From: an uncultured Glaciecola sp.
GTDB lineage: Bacteria > Pseudomonadota > Gammaproteobacteria > Enterobacterales > Alteromonadaceae
DNA: 64,000 nt
Assembly: GCA_905479945.1 (NCBI GenBank)
Contig: CAJQOP010000003.1
Location: 62,001 to 126,000, forward strand
Direction of reading: 5' to 3'
The notes below the pieces were generated by a model. That model was not told the DNA's origin. It did not search any database and was given only the letters and a program-made list of their open reading frames with translations. Below, one piece after another: positions 56,449-64,000 of this stretch. A program made the translations under genes and the position numbers. The first letter of the stretch is position 1; every line of letters starts with the position of its first letter.

Positions 56449-57162
56449 TCATCCCGCGGACTCTGCTGACTCATTGCTAAACAGCCTAAAAACTAACAAC
56501 ACCAAGCCCGAAAGTGCAGCAAGTAAACCGCTAATGGTAAATACATTGAGCAAGATGTTATTAATATCCTCACCTTCGGTGTAATCCATAATATGCAATC
56601 GCCAGAGCGCATCAAACAACCGCCACGTATTATGCCTTATGGTAAGCACTTCGCCAGTTTGGTGACTAATATAGAAAGTTGGTGAATTGACACCATAAAA
56701 ATCCACACGCCACAATGGTAAAGCCCGGGAGCCGATTTCATCAGGAGGCTTGTCCGTAATCAAATATACTTTTTCTATATCGAGTGGCTCACGCAAGTGG
56801 CTTAGCGCAACTTCAATCGCAATATCCGAAGTGATTTCTGGTATTAGTTTGCCAGTAACAGCGCTTAAGAGCTTATTCTCGCCCTGCGTAACAAAACGAT
56901 AAACAGGTTTGTCGGCTAGCCAAGCCAAATTAATGTTACTTGCATCGGGGTAAGCTCTAATAAGCGTATTAATGTTAAAAGAACTGCCCTTATTAATCAT
57001 TGAGGCGCTTAACAAGGGCTGCTGTTGAACGGTCAGGTCTTCACCGTGAATACTATGAATGTTCATCAATACCATGTACAAGCCACTGACCGACCACAGA
57101 AAAAACTGCAAGCCTACGAATATCATAAGCCCTTGATGATATCGACGAGCAAGCCTTATCAT
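56449..57162 (-). CDS. PepSY-associated membrane protein
   Basis: This 237-residue protein has a His-containing N-terminal segment (RYHQGLMIFVGLQ), one membrane helix at about 8-32, a periplasmic PepSY-like region and a second helix at about 207-228 preceded by LHIMDYTEGEDINN. It is a clear paralogue of its downstream neighbour by this motif and layout but has no ferredoxin domain. PepSY-TM proteins include reductases of siderophore-iron systems. It lies 72 bases after the cusA-type gene on the same strand. Confidence 0.75.
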   Translation of the reverse strand: MIRLARRYHQGLMIFVGLQFFLWSVSGLYMVLMNIHSIHGEDLTVQQQPLLSASMINKGSSFNINTLIRAYPDASNINLAWLADKPVYRFVTQGENKLLSAVTGKLIPEITSDIAIEVALSHLREPLDIEKVYLITDKPPDEIGSRALPLWRVDFYGVNSPTFYISHQTGEVLTIRHNTWRLFDALWRLHIMDYTEGEDINNILLNVFTISGLLAALSGLVLLVFRLFSNESAESAG

Positions 57163-57234
57163 TTTTTACCTCTCAGCTTTATTTGCTTGCTTAGCTTTCT
57201 TAGCTGCATGTAATGTCTCATATATTGCGTTTTT

Positions 57235-60200
57235 TCATGCGATTTGTTTTCGCATTCTTTTTAGGCCGATTCTTTTCCATATTAGATACACAACAGGTAA
57301 AATTATCAAGGTTAATAGCAACACACTGATCATGCCCCCAACCATAGGAGCGGCTATACGGCTCATTACTTCGGAGCCTGTACCTACGCCATAAAGTATA
57401 GGCAACAAGCCTATGATAATAGTCGCGGCTGTCATAACTACTGGGCGAACTCGGCGTCCTGCACCTTCCAATATGGCTTGAAATAAGTCATTATCGGTAG
57501 GTAGCGTACAAGCCTGTTTGCAGCGTTCAAGCATACTGTTGAAAGATTGATTTAAGTAGACCAACATGATTACTCCTATCTCAACCGCAACACCCGCCAA
57601 GGCAATAAACCCTACCCCAACAGCAACTGAAAAGTTAAAATCTTGCCAATAAATTAGCCAAATACTGCCTACCATAGCTAAAGGCAGCGTACCCATTATC
57701 ATCACCACTTCTGCAATATTTCTAAAATTCAAATACAGTAATATGATGATAATACCCATTGTGAGCGGCAACACATAAGACAGCTTTTCTTGAGCTCGCA
57801 GCATATATTCATATTGTCCAGACCATGTTATTGAGTAGCCAGCTGGTAAATCTAGTTGCTCATTCACGGCTTTTTGCGCTTGCGCAACATAAGTGCCTAA
57901 ATCAACATTTTCAATATCAATAAATACCCAACCGTTTGGACGAGCATTCTCACTTTTAATACCCGGAGGCCCCTCTTCAATCAACACATCAGCAACATCA
58001 CCCAAAGCAATACGCATTCCATTGGGTGCCACTATTGGCAGCAAGGACAGTGCTTCTGGTGAAGAACGATACGACTGCGGGTAGCGAACATTGACGGGAT
58101 ACCTTTCTAGGCCTTCCACACTTTGCGTTACGTTCATGCCGCCCACTGCACTGGCAATTACTTCCTGCACATCAGCAATATTGAGACCATATCGTGCGGC
58201 TTTTTCACGCTTGATATCCACTTTGATATAACGACCACCAGCAACTCGTTCAGCATAAGCGGAAGCGGTTCCCGGGACATCGTTCAGAATGTTCTCGAGT
58301 TGCTGGCCAATTTTCTGAATTTCATTAAGGTCTCTACCACCAATTTTAATCCCCACAGGAGTTTTGATGCCGGTCGCCAGCATATCAATGCGAGTTTTGA
58401 TAGGCATGACCCAAGCGTTTGTTAAGCCCGGAATATCGAGTAGGGCATCCATTTCTTCAATCAAACTCTCGGTTGTCATTCCCGCCCGCCATTGTGCTTT
58501 TGGCTTTAGCTGAATGAAGCTCTCAATCATGGTCAGTGGAGCAGGATCAGTCGCGGTTTCAGCGCGTCCAACCTTACCAAATACAGTTTCAACTTCGGGT
58601 AGAGTGTAAATAAGCTTGTTGGTTTGCTGAAGCACTTCACGCGCTTTACCTACCGATATACCTGCATAGGTGGTCGGCATATACATTAAATCACCTTCAT
58701 CTAACGATGGAATAAACTCACTGCCTATTTTGTTCACGGGCCAAAAGCCAATCACAAGGACAAGCAAAGCGCCCAACAAAGTGATTTTCGGAAAACTCAT
58801 TACGCCACGTAAAGCAGGTAAATATATCCAAGAAAGTAATCTATTAACCGGATTCTTATGCTCTGAAAGTATTTTTCCACGAATGAAATACCCCATTAAC
58901 ACAGGCACTAAGGTTATGGCTAGTGCTGCAGCGGCCGCCATGGCATAGGTTTTGGTATACGCAAGCGGGGCAAACATCCGGCCTTCTTGAGCTTCCAATG
59001 TAAATACGGGCAAAAAACTTACAGTAATAATCAGTAAGCTGGAAAAAAGTGCGGGCCCAACTTCTGTTGCGGAGTCGATAACAATTTGCCATCGATTTTC
59101 ATTGGTCAGTGGCGTTTTTTCGATATGCTTATGCATATTTTCTATCATGACAATGGCACCATCGATCATCGCTCCTATGGCAATTGCAATACCGCCTAAG
59201 GACATAATATTCGCATTAATACCCTGCAAATGCATAACAATGAAAGCGGCAAGAATACCCACAGGTAAGCAAATAATAGCTACCAATGATGAGCGCACAT
59301 GAAACAAAAACGCGATGCATACTAAGGCAACGACGATAAATTCTTGTAATAATTTGCTACTTAAGTTGTCAACCGCACGCTCAATTAATGCCGAGCGATC
59401 GTAAACAGGAACAACCTCCACGCCATCTGGCAAGCCCTTTTTAAGCTCTTCCAATTTGCGTTTAACCGCCTGAATTGTCTGCTGTGCATTTTCTCCAAAG
59501 CGCATAACAACGATGCCGCCAACAGATTCACCTTCACCATTAAGCTCAGTAACACCGCGCCGCATTTGCGGACCAATAATGACATCGGCAATATCTTTCA
59601 CTAGCACCGGAGTGCCTTTATCGTTTATGCCTAGAGGAATATTTTCGATATCCTCTTGGCTTTCAATATACCCAGTTGCTCGAACCATGTATTCAGCTTC
59701 AGCAAGCTCTATAACCGACGCGCCTACTTCCTGATTTCCGCGCTTTATTGCTACTTTTACTTGGGTTAAGGGAATACCGTAAGCACGCAGCTTTTCAGGA
59801 TCGATTATTACTTGATATTGCTTAACCATGCCGCCGGCAGAAGCGACTTCAGAAACACCCGCGACCGTTTGCAATTCATATTTCAAAAACCAATCTTGTA
59901 GGCTTCTTAACTGGCTAATATCATGCTTACCGGTTTTGTCTGTTAGCGCATAGATATATATCCAACCCACGCCAGTGGCGTCAGGGCCTAGTTGTGGCTT
60001 TGCATTTTCAGGTAAGTTGGGCGCCACTTGCGAAAGATATTCAAGTACTCGACTTCTAGCCCAATACAAATCGGTGTCGTCATCAAAGATAACGTACACA
60101 TATGAGTCACCAAAAAATGAAAAGCCCCTAACTGTTTTAGCACCTGGCACCGACAACATAGCTGTGGTTAAAGGATACGTAACCTGATCTTCAACCACTT

Positions 60201-60375
60201 GTGGGGCTTGTCCCGGATAGCTCGTCTTAATAATTACCTGTACATCAGACAAGTCAGGAATAGCATCAACCGGCGTATTTTTTAAAGAGAATAAACCGGC
60301 TCCAACAATGATGAAAGTGCACAGCAATACGAAAAACCGATTATGCACCGACCATTTAATAATCGCGGCAATCAT
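57235..60375 (-). CDS. cusA: CusA-type heavy-metal efflux RND pump
   Basis: This 1046-residue inner-membrane pump belongs to the HME family of RND transporters that export Cu(I)/Ag(I) and related cations. It shows the N-terminal helix, the KTSYPGQAPQVVEDQVTYPL stretch, the TM4 motif AIGAMIDGAIVMIEN with the proton-relay Asp and Glu, GSEFIPSLDEGDLMYMPTTY, and a second helix bundle ending near KRIGLKRMRKQ. Length is normal. It overlaps the upstream cusB gene by 4 bases. Metal choice (Cu/Ag versus Zn/Co/Cd) is inferred from the CusF domain and Met-rich neighbours rather than from the pump alone. Confidence 0.93.
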   Translation of the reverse strand: MIAAIIKWSVHNRFFVLLCTFIIVGAGLFSLKNTPVDAIPDLSDVQVIIKTSYPGQAPQVVEDQVTYPLTTAMLSVPGAKTVRGFSFFGDSYVYVIFDDDTDLYWARSRVLEYLSQVAPNLPENAKPQLGPDATGVGWIYIYALTDKTGKHDISQLRSLQDWFLKYELQTVAGVSEVASAGGMVKQYQVIIDPEKLRAYGIPLTQVKVAIKRGNQEVGASVIELAEAEYMVRATGYIESQEDIENIPLGINDKGTPVLVKDIADVIIGPQMRRGVTELNGEGESVGGIVVMRFGENAQQTIQAVKRKLEELKKGLPDGVEVVPVYDRSALIERAVDNLSSKLLQEFIVVALVCIAFLFHVRSSLVAIICLPVGILAAFIVMHLQGINANIMSLGGIAIAIGAMIDGAIVMIENMHKHIEKTPLTNENRWQIVIDSATEVGPALFSSLLIITVSFLPVFTLEAQEGRMFAPLAYTKTYAMAAAAALAITLVPVLMGYFIRGKILSEHKNPVNRLLSWIYLPALRGVMSFPKITLLGALLVLVIGFWPVNKIGSEFIPSLDEGDLMYMPTTYAGISVGKAREVLQQTNKLIYTLPEVETVFGKVGRAETATDPAPLTMIESFIQLKPKAQWRAGMTTESLIEEMDALLDIPGLTNAWVMPIKTRIDMLATGIKTPVGIKIGGRDLNEIQKIGQQLENILNDVPGTASAYAERVAGGRYIKVDIKREKAARYGLNIADVQEVIASAVGGMNVTQSVEGLERYPVNVRYPQSYRSSPEALSLLPIVAPNGMRIALGDVADVLIEEGPPGIKSENARPNGWVFIDIENVDLGTYVAQAQKAVNEQLDLPAGYSITWSGQYEYMLRAQEKLSYVLPLTMGIIIILLYLNFRNIAEVVMIMGTLPLAMVGSIWLIYWQDFNFSVAVGVGFIALAGVAVEIGVIMLVYLNQSFNSMLERCKQACTLPTDNDLFQAILEGAGRRVRPVVMTAATIIIGLLPILYGVGTGSEVMSRIAAPMVGGMISVLLLTLIILPVVYLIWKRIGLKRMRKQIA

Positions 60376-61925
60376 GGTTTAACATCCATAATTTCAAACA
60401 TGCCAGTTTCAGGCTTTTGCAATTGCACCTCAATTCTGGCATCTACTTTTAATTGAGTAAAATCAACACTGTCGAGCACGACAAAATTCATTGTCATTCC
60501 AGGCATCCCCCACTCGTCAATATCTTCATGAGTTAACTTAACCATTCTTTCATCCGGCATAAGATCATCAACGGTTGCGCTAACCCATGTTGGTTTAGAC
60601 ATATCCATCCCGCTCATGCTGTTCATTCCGCTCATGCTGTCCATATCGTTCATGTCAACGCTCGCTGCAGAGTCGCTATCAATACGCATAAAGTCGGAGC
60701 TAATACTGCTTTCTGAATCTAGTAAAAACTGCGCTGAAATGACAACTAAGTCACCTTCCATTAATCCAGAAAGTACTTCTATGTCTCGCTCAAATACTTG
60801 CCCTATGCTTACCTCAACCGATTTGAACTCACCTTCACCTAATGCCAATACAACGCGATTTTGCGTGCCGGTGCGTATAACTGCTTCGCTAGGCACAACC
60901 AAACTAGACGAATCAACTAAACTAAGTGTATCGTCCCCTGTAAAAATAGTGACATTGGCGAACATATTTGGCTTTAAAAAGTAGTCCTCGTTACTAAATC
61001 TGATCCTTACTCTTAAGGTTCGGGTTGCAGCATCTAGGGTAGGATATATATAGTCAACTTTGCCTTCCCATGTCCTGCCAGGTAGGTAAGCTAAGGTCAT
61101 AGAAACTGGCAAGCCCAACTTGACTAAGTTTGACTGTCGTTCGAATATTTCGGCATCAACCCACACTTCGTCTAGTGCACCAATCGACATGAGTGTTTTA
61201 CCCGGTTGAACGTAAAATCCTTCGCGAATATTTAAGTTATCAATAAAGCCCGTTTGCGGAGCGGTGAACACCACCGTTTGCTGCACGGTTTTATCTGCTA
61301 CTAGCTTGCTAATTGCCGAAGCTGGCATTTGCATCGCTTGAAGCCTAGATTTTGATGCCGCAATCAAATTTTTATTTGCACGCTTCACTGCTACTAAAAA
61401 TTCTTCCTGAGCGTTAACTAACTCAGGCGAATACAGAGCATATAAAGGGTCGCCTTTTTTTACATAGGTGCCTGCGGCTTTGACATTCAATACTTCTATC
61501 CAACCTTCAACTCGCGGATGCACATGCACCAAAGTGTCTTCGCTATATTGCACATAGCCAACGGTTCCTATTTCAACATTGAGCGCTTTAAGCTCTACCT
61601 TGGCAGTTCTTACCCCCATGTTGTTAACGATATTTGGGTGGATCTTTATTGTTCCGGGACTTTGCTGTCCGCCATCCATGTTATTTTTGTACACAGGCAC
61701 TAAGTCCATTCCCATTGGCGATAAGCCAGGCTTATCTCTTTGGTAATTCGGATCCATGGGCGCAACCCAATATAGAGGGGCATTATCATCTGCGTTCGCA
61801 GTCACACTATTTTCAGATTGGAAGAACAACTTGAATACTATAAAACTTAATGCAATACCTGCGATCAAGCCACCCAAAACTCCGAGTCGAATGCTGCCTG
61901 TTGTAAATTTATTCATTATGATCAC
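60372..61925 (-). CDS. cusB: CusB-type periplasmic adaptor with fused CusF metal-binding domain
   Basis: This 517-residue membrane-fusion protein has an N-terminal membrane anchor (about 11-32), a heavy-metal-binding-type module (YWVAPMDPNYQRDKPGLSPM followed by GMDLVPVY) in which the usual Cys are replaced, a lipoyl/hairpin and beta-barrel core (VHVHPRVEGWIEVLNVKAAG, YALYSPELVNAQEEFL), a Met-rich linker at about 422-444 and a C-terminal CusF-like domain from residue 445 (THEDIDEWGMPGMTMNFVVL). In E. coli CusF is a separate protein that hands Cu(I)/Ag(I) to CusB; here it is one chain. It overlaps cusC by 17 bases and cusA by 4. Confidence 0.92.
   Translation of the reverse strand: MIIMNKFTTGSIRLGVLGGLIAGIALSFIVFKLFFQSENSVTANADDNAPLYWVAPMDPNYQRDKPGLSPMGMDLVPVYKNNMDGGQQSPGTIKIHPNIVNNMGVRTAKVELKALNVEIGTVGYVQYSEDTLVHVHPRVEGWIEVLNVKAAGTYVKKGDPLYALYSPELVNAQEEFLVAVKRANKNLIAASKSRLQAMQMPASAISKLVADKTVQQTVVFTAPQTGFIDNLNIREGFYVQPGKTLMSIGALDEVWVDAEIFERQSNLVKLGLPVSMTLAYLPGRTWEGKVDYIYPTLDAATRTLRVRIRFSNEDYFLKPNMFANVTIFTGDDTLSLVDSSSLVVPSEAVIRTGTQNRVVLALGEGEFKSVEVSIGQVFERDIEVLSGLMEGDLVVISAQFLLDSESSISSDFMRIDSDSAASVDMNDMDSMSGMNSMSGMDMSKPTWVSATVDDLMPDERMVKLTHEDIDEWGMPGMTMNFVVLDSVDFTQLKVDARIEVQLQKPETGMFEIMDVKP
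60610..60645. repeat. 18-bp imperfect tandem duplication in the cusB Met-rich linker
   Basis: Copies at 60610-60627 and 60628-60645 differ at three positions. They encode MSGMNS and MSGMDM, adding Met residues before the CusF domain. Confidence 0.8.
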
Positions 61926-63381
61926 CTGCTATTGAACGAGGATTAGCGCTTGTTTTAGGAACGTTGGTTAAGTGTGGAACGTTGGTTAAGTGTGGAACGT
62001 TGGCTAAGAGCGCCGACGTCAAAAGGTAATTCAGTTTTACTTTGGTCTTCTGTATCTCAACTTGAATATTGAGACTGTCAATTCGCGCATTTAAATTATC
62101 AATACGAGCACGAACAACTTCTGAAAAATCGCCATCATCATTAGTGTAGGCTGTTGTTGATGCATCAGCCTGTTCCTTCGTTTGAACCAGGATGTGGTCT
62201 TGGTAAAGAGCTTCACGCTTCAATAAGCGTTGATAGACAGACCACGTTGTTTGTAATTGTGAAAGTAGCTTTCTAAGTGCAAGAAGTTTGTCGGTTTTCA
62301 TTGCTTCTGTTTCATTGACTGCTGCAGCTAAGCTGCTGTCCTGTTTAGTTTGCGTAAATAAGGGCACATCAAAAGACAATCCAATTGAAAAGAAATCAGC
62401 TCTACTGCGGCCTAAAGTATCATCAGCGCGATACGCATAACTTGCGTTAACACCCCATTGCGGTTTGTATTGTTGTTTGGCAAGTTCAATCTTAGTTTTA
62501 CTTGCCTGGACCCTTTGATCAATTGCCAAAATAGCAGGGTGAGCGCTAAGCAGTTGAGCGAGACCCTGGCGATCATTTAAGCTCAATAGCTTTTTTGCAG
62601 ATTCCGATATACCTGCTACCTCCGGCTTATTCGGAGCAAGCTGCAAATTGTCATCATCAAATTGTGTTTGCGTATGCCAGTTTTTTTCAGTGTTTTTTTG
62701 GGTAATTAGCCATTCAAGCAGCTGTCCACCAGCCTGCTCTTTTTTTAACAACAAAGAGTGTAACCTGTCTTCAAGACGCGTTAACTCAAGTTGGGCGCGC
62801 ACAATATCCTGCTGACGCACTTTGCCTACCGCAGACGAATAACTGGCTTGCACAATCTCGCTCAGTTGCTCAAACAGAGCTCGGTCCTGTTCAATTAAGG
62901 CAACAACCTGTTGTGAACGATAAACATCAAGCCAAAGTGCAGAAACCTTCATTCTTGTTTTTGCAATTCGGTCCTGGCGCAACAAAGGATGTTGCTTAGC
63001 TAATGCCTGTAAATGCTGACGCTGAATGCCAAGGCTCTGACCGCGCGGGAACATTTGAGAAACGCCGGCTTTTAGCTGCGTCATTGGTTCTTGATCAAAA
63101 GCAAAGCCGTCGGTAGGCAAGTTAGCGATACCAATTGAAACAACTGGGTTAGGTAAAGCAGTAACGGCTTCACTATTGAGCTCTATGGCTCTCTGCTGCA
63201 GATCACTGCGGGTTAACCAAGGATCATTTTCAACGGCGATAGCAACGGCACGCTGCAAAGTTAACTCACCTTTGCTTGATGAGCTTGCGGCGTTTAATTG
63301 GAACGATGCACTGCTCAATGCGAACAGCACCGAAATTATAACCGCCAAAGACTGCGCAGGATTGATGTTTGAAGGTCTCAT
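61909..63381 (-). CDS. cusC: CusC-type outer-membrane efflux channel (TolC family)
   Basis: This 490-residue protein has a signal peptide (LAVIISVLFALSSASFQLNA) and the two repeated TolC-family halves rich in Ala/Gln coiled helices (LTLQRAVAIAVENDPWL, ALPNPVVSIGIANLPTDGF, LFEQLSEIVQASYSSAVGKV, IGLSFDVPLFTQTKQD). It supplies the outer-membrane exit for the CusBA-type pump. No lipobox is seen, unlike E. coli CusC. The last ~25 residues carry a repeated NVPHLT motif from an 18-base tandem duplication. Confidence 0.9.
   Translation of the reverse strand: MRPSNINPAQSLAVIISVLFALSSASFQLNAASSSSKGELTLQRAVAIAVENDPWLTRSDLQQRAIELNSEAVTALPNPVVSIGIANLPTDGFAFDQEPMTQLKAGVSQMFPRGQSLGIQRQHLQALAKQHPLLRQDRIAKTRMKVSALWLDVYRSQQVVALIEQDRALFEQLSEIVQASYSSAVGKVRQQDIVRAQLELTRLEDRLHSLLLKKEQAGGQLLEWLITQKNTEKNWHTQTQFDDDNLQLAPNKPEVAGISESAKKLLSLNDRQGLAQLLSAHPAILAIDQRVQASKTKIELAKQQYKPQWGVNASYAYRADDTLGRSRADFFSIGLSFDVPLFTQTKQDSSLAAAVNETEAMKTDKLLALRKLLSQLQTTWSVYQRLLKREALYQDHILVQTKEQADASTTAYTNDDGDFSEVVRARIDNLNARIDSLNIQVEIQKTKVKLNYLLTSALLANVPHLTNVPHLTNVPKTSANPRSIAGDHNE
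61958..62011. repeat. 18-bp tandem repeat near the 3' end of cusC
   Basis: GGAACGTTGGTTAAGTGT occurs at 61958-61975 and 61976-61993, followed by a degenerate third copy at 61994-62011. It encodes NVPHLT-NVPHLT-NVPKTS when read on the coding strand. Confidence 0.9.
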
Positions 63382-63535
63382 ATTATACTCGAATTCTATC
63401 TATTAAATTTTTAAAACGGTTGTTAGCGACAACTACATCGCTTCGCATTAAATAACACGCAGGCTGCTAAGCTCGTGATTTTGTGCATAGCATTAGAGCA
63501 TCGGTCTAAATGCGCTATGAAAACGCTAGACAGAT
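63382..63535. promoter_or_regulatory. Spacer upstream of cusC
   Basis: This 154-base stretch between the small Met-rich protein gene and cusC may hold a promoter or operator. A short inverted repeat GTTGT / ACAAC lies near 63418-63432. I could not recognise a CueR/CopR-type box with confidence. Confidence 0.3.
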
Positions 63536-63958
63536 CTATGCTGCTATAGAATAGAGAGGTTTTGGGGGGCGTTGCTGACTAGGAATAAATACGTCCACTA
63601 AGCTACTAACAGGAGCAGCGGACTGGCTGTATTTTGCTGAAACAAATGGCTGGACATTAATATCAATAAGCACCGCGATGGAAAGCATAACCGATGGACA
63701 ATCACATTCCTGTTGGCAGCACTCATGATTCATTGACTCGTCTGACATGTCGCTGGAACTTACATACATGCTAGTCATAGCCATACTCATATTGTGTGGC
63801 GTTGTATCATCGACATCAGTTTTCATGTCCATTACCACATTGTGCGTCGCTTTACTGGTGCTGCCAAAACAAGACATTGAAGAGATCGCGAACGCCTCTC
63901 CCGTCTGAGCAATCAGTATGAAGACAATCATTGTGATACTAATGATCCGATTTAGCAT
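63536..63958 (-). CDS. Small secreted Met/Cys-rich protein, putative metal-binding
   Basis: This 140-residue protein has a signal peptide (MLNRIISITMIVFILIAQTG, likely cut near EAFA), then a Met/His/Asp-rich stretch (VVMDMKTDVDDTTPHNMSMA, and later DMSDESMNHECC) and a Cys cluster CCQQECDCP. The C terminus ends with a QQRPPKPLYS-like motif that I associate with small proteins found next to metal efflux operons. It is the first gene of the leftward Cus-type locus. Metal binding in the periplasm is an inference from composition; the family is not named with confidence. Confidence 0.65.
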   Translation of the reverse strand: MLNRIISITMIVFILIAQTGEAFAISSMSCFGSTSKATHNVVMDMKTDVDDTTPHNMSMAMTSMYVSSSDMSDESMNHECCQQECDCPSVMLSIAVLIDINVQPFVSAKYSQSAAPVSSLVDVFIPSQQRPPKPLYSIAA

Positions 63959-64000
63959 GTTTTAAAAACACCTTTGATTTCGCGATGAAGTTTCTCGACC

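Overview
The window looks like chromosomal DNA of a marine gammaproteobacterium, most likely from the Alteromonadales (Alteromonadaceae-like). The base composition is moderately AT-rich. The gene content fits this group: dusB-fis, purH-purD, accB-accC, prkB, ompR-envZ, a complete gspC-to-gspN type II secretion operon, and the hslO/hslR/yrfG/nudE neighbourhood also known from enterics. I saw no rRNA, tRNA, CRISPR array, phage or intact insertion sequence. Species-level assignment is inference.

Region by region: (1) 1-9278 is one tightly packed chemosensory operon: the end of a SpoIIE-type phosphatase fused to an anti-sigma-type kinase domain, then cheY, cheA, cheW, a large PAS-containing MCP, cheR, cheD and cheB. 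A convergent diguanylate cyclase with two receiver domains (9283-10971) abuts it, so the locus may link a chemoreceptor array to partner switching and c-di-GMP. (2) 11275-24092 is housekeeping: aroQ, accB-accC, a small DUF6435-type gene, a secreted S10 serine carboxypeptidase, prmA, dusB-fis, a DUF2799 lipoprotein, purH-purD and prkB. (3) 24093-30988 holds ompR-envZ, a YhhN-type membrane protein, an amidohydrolase lipoprotein, a remnant of a hybrid-kinase receiver domain, a DUF808 membrane protein and hslO. (4) 31051-43380 holds hslR and, divergently, gspC-gspN, a type II secretion system with overlapping or closely spaced genes. (5) 43625-48789 holds a PAS-GGDEF protein, yjjX, yrfG, nudE, cysQ and an ElaA-type acetyltransferase. 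(6) 48909-55236 is more accessory: a membrane-anchored alpha/beta hydrolase, a di-haem oxidoreductase lipoprotein and an orphan response regulator. (7) 55359-63958 is a leftward copper/silver-type efflux locus: a Met/Cys-rich secreted small protein, TolC-like cusC, cusB with a fused CusF domain, cusA, then two PepSY membrane proteins, the last carrying a C-terminal [2Fe-2S] ferredoxin domain.

The points most worth a second look are the PepSY/ferredoxin pair at the end of the Cus-type operon, an unusually large number of perfect or near-perfect short tandem duplications (6-18 bp) scattered through genes and spacers, a candidate small RNA between prkB and ompR, the repeated FGFFD motifs that replace a folded P2 domain in CheA, and a possible ATT start codon for the diguanylate cyclase. 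All calls are from reading the sequence and recalled family knowledge; no database search was run.
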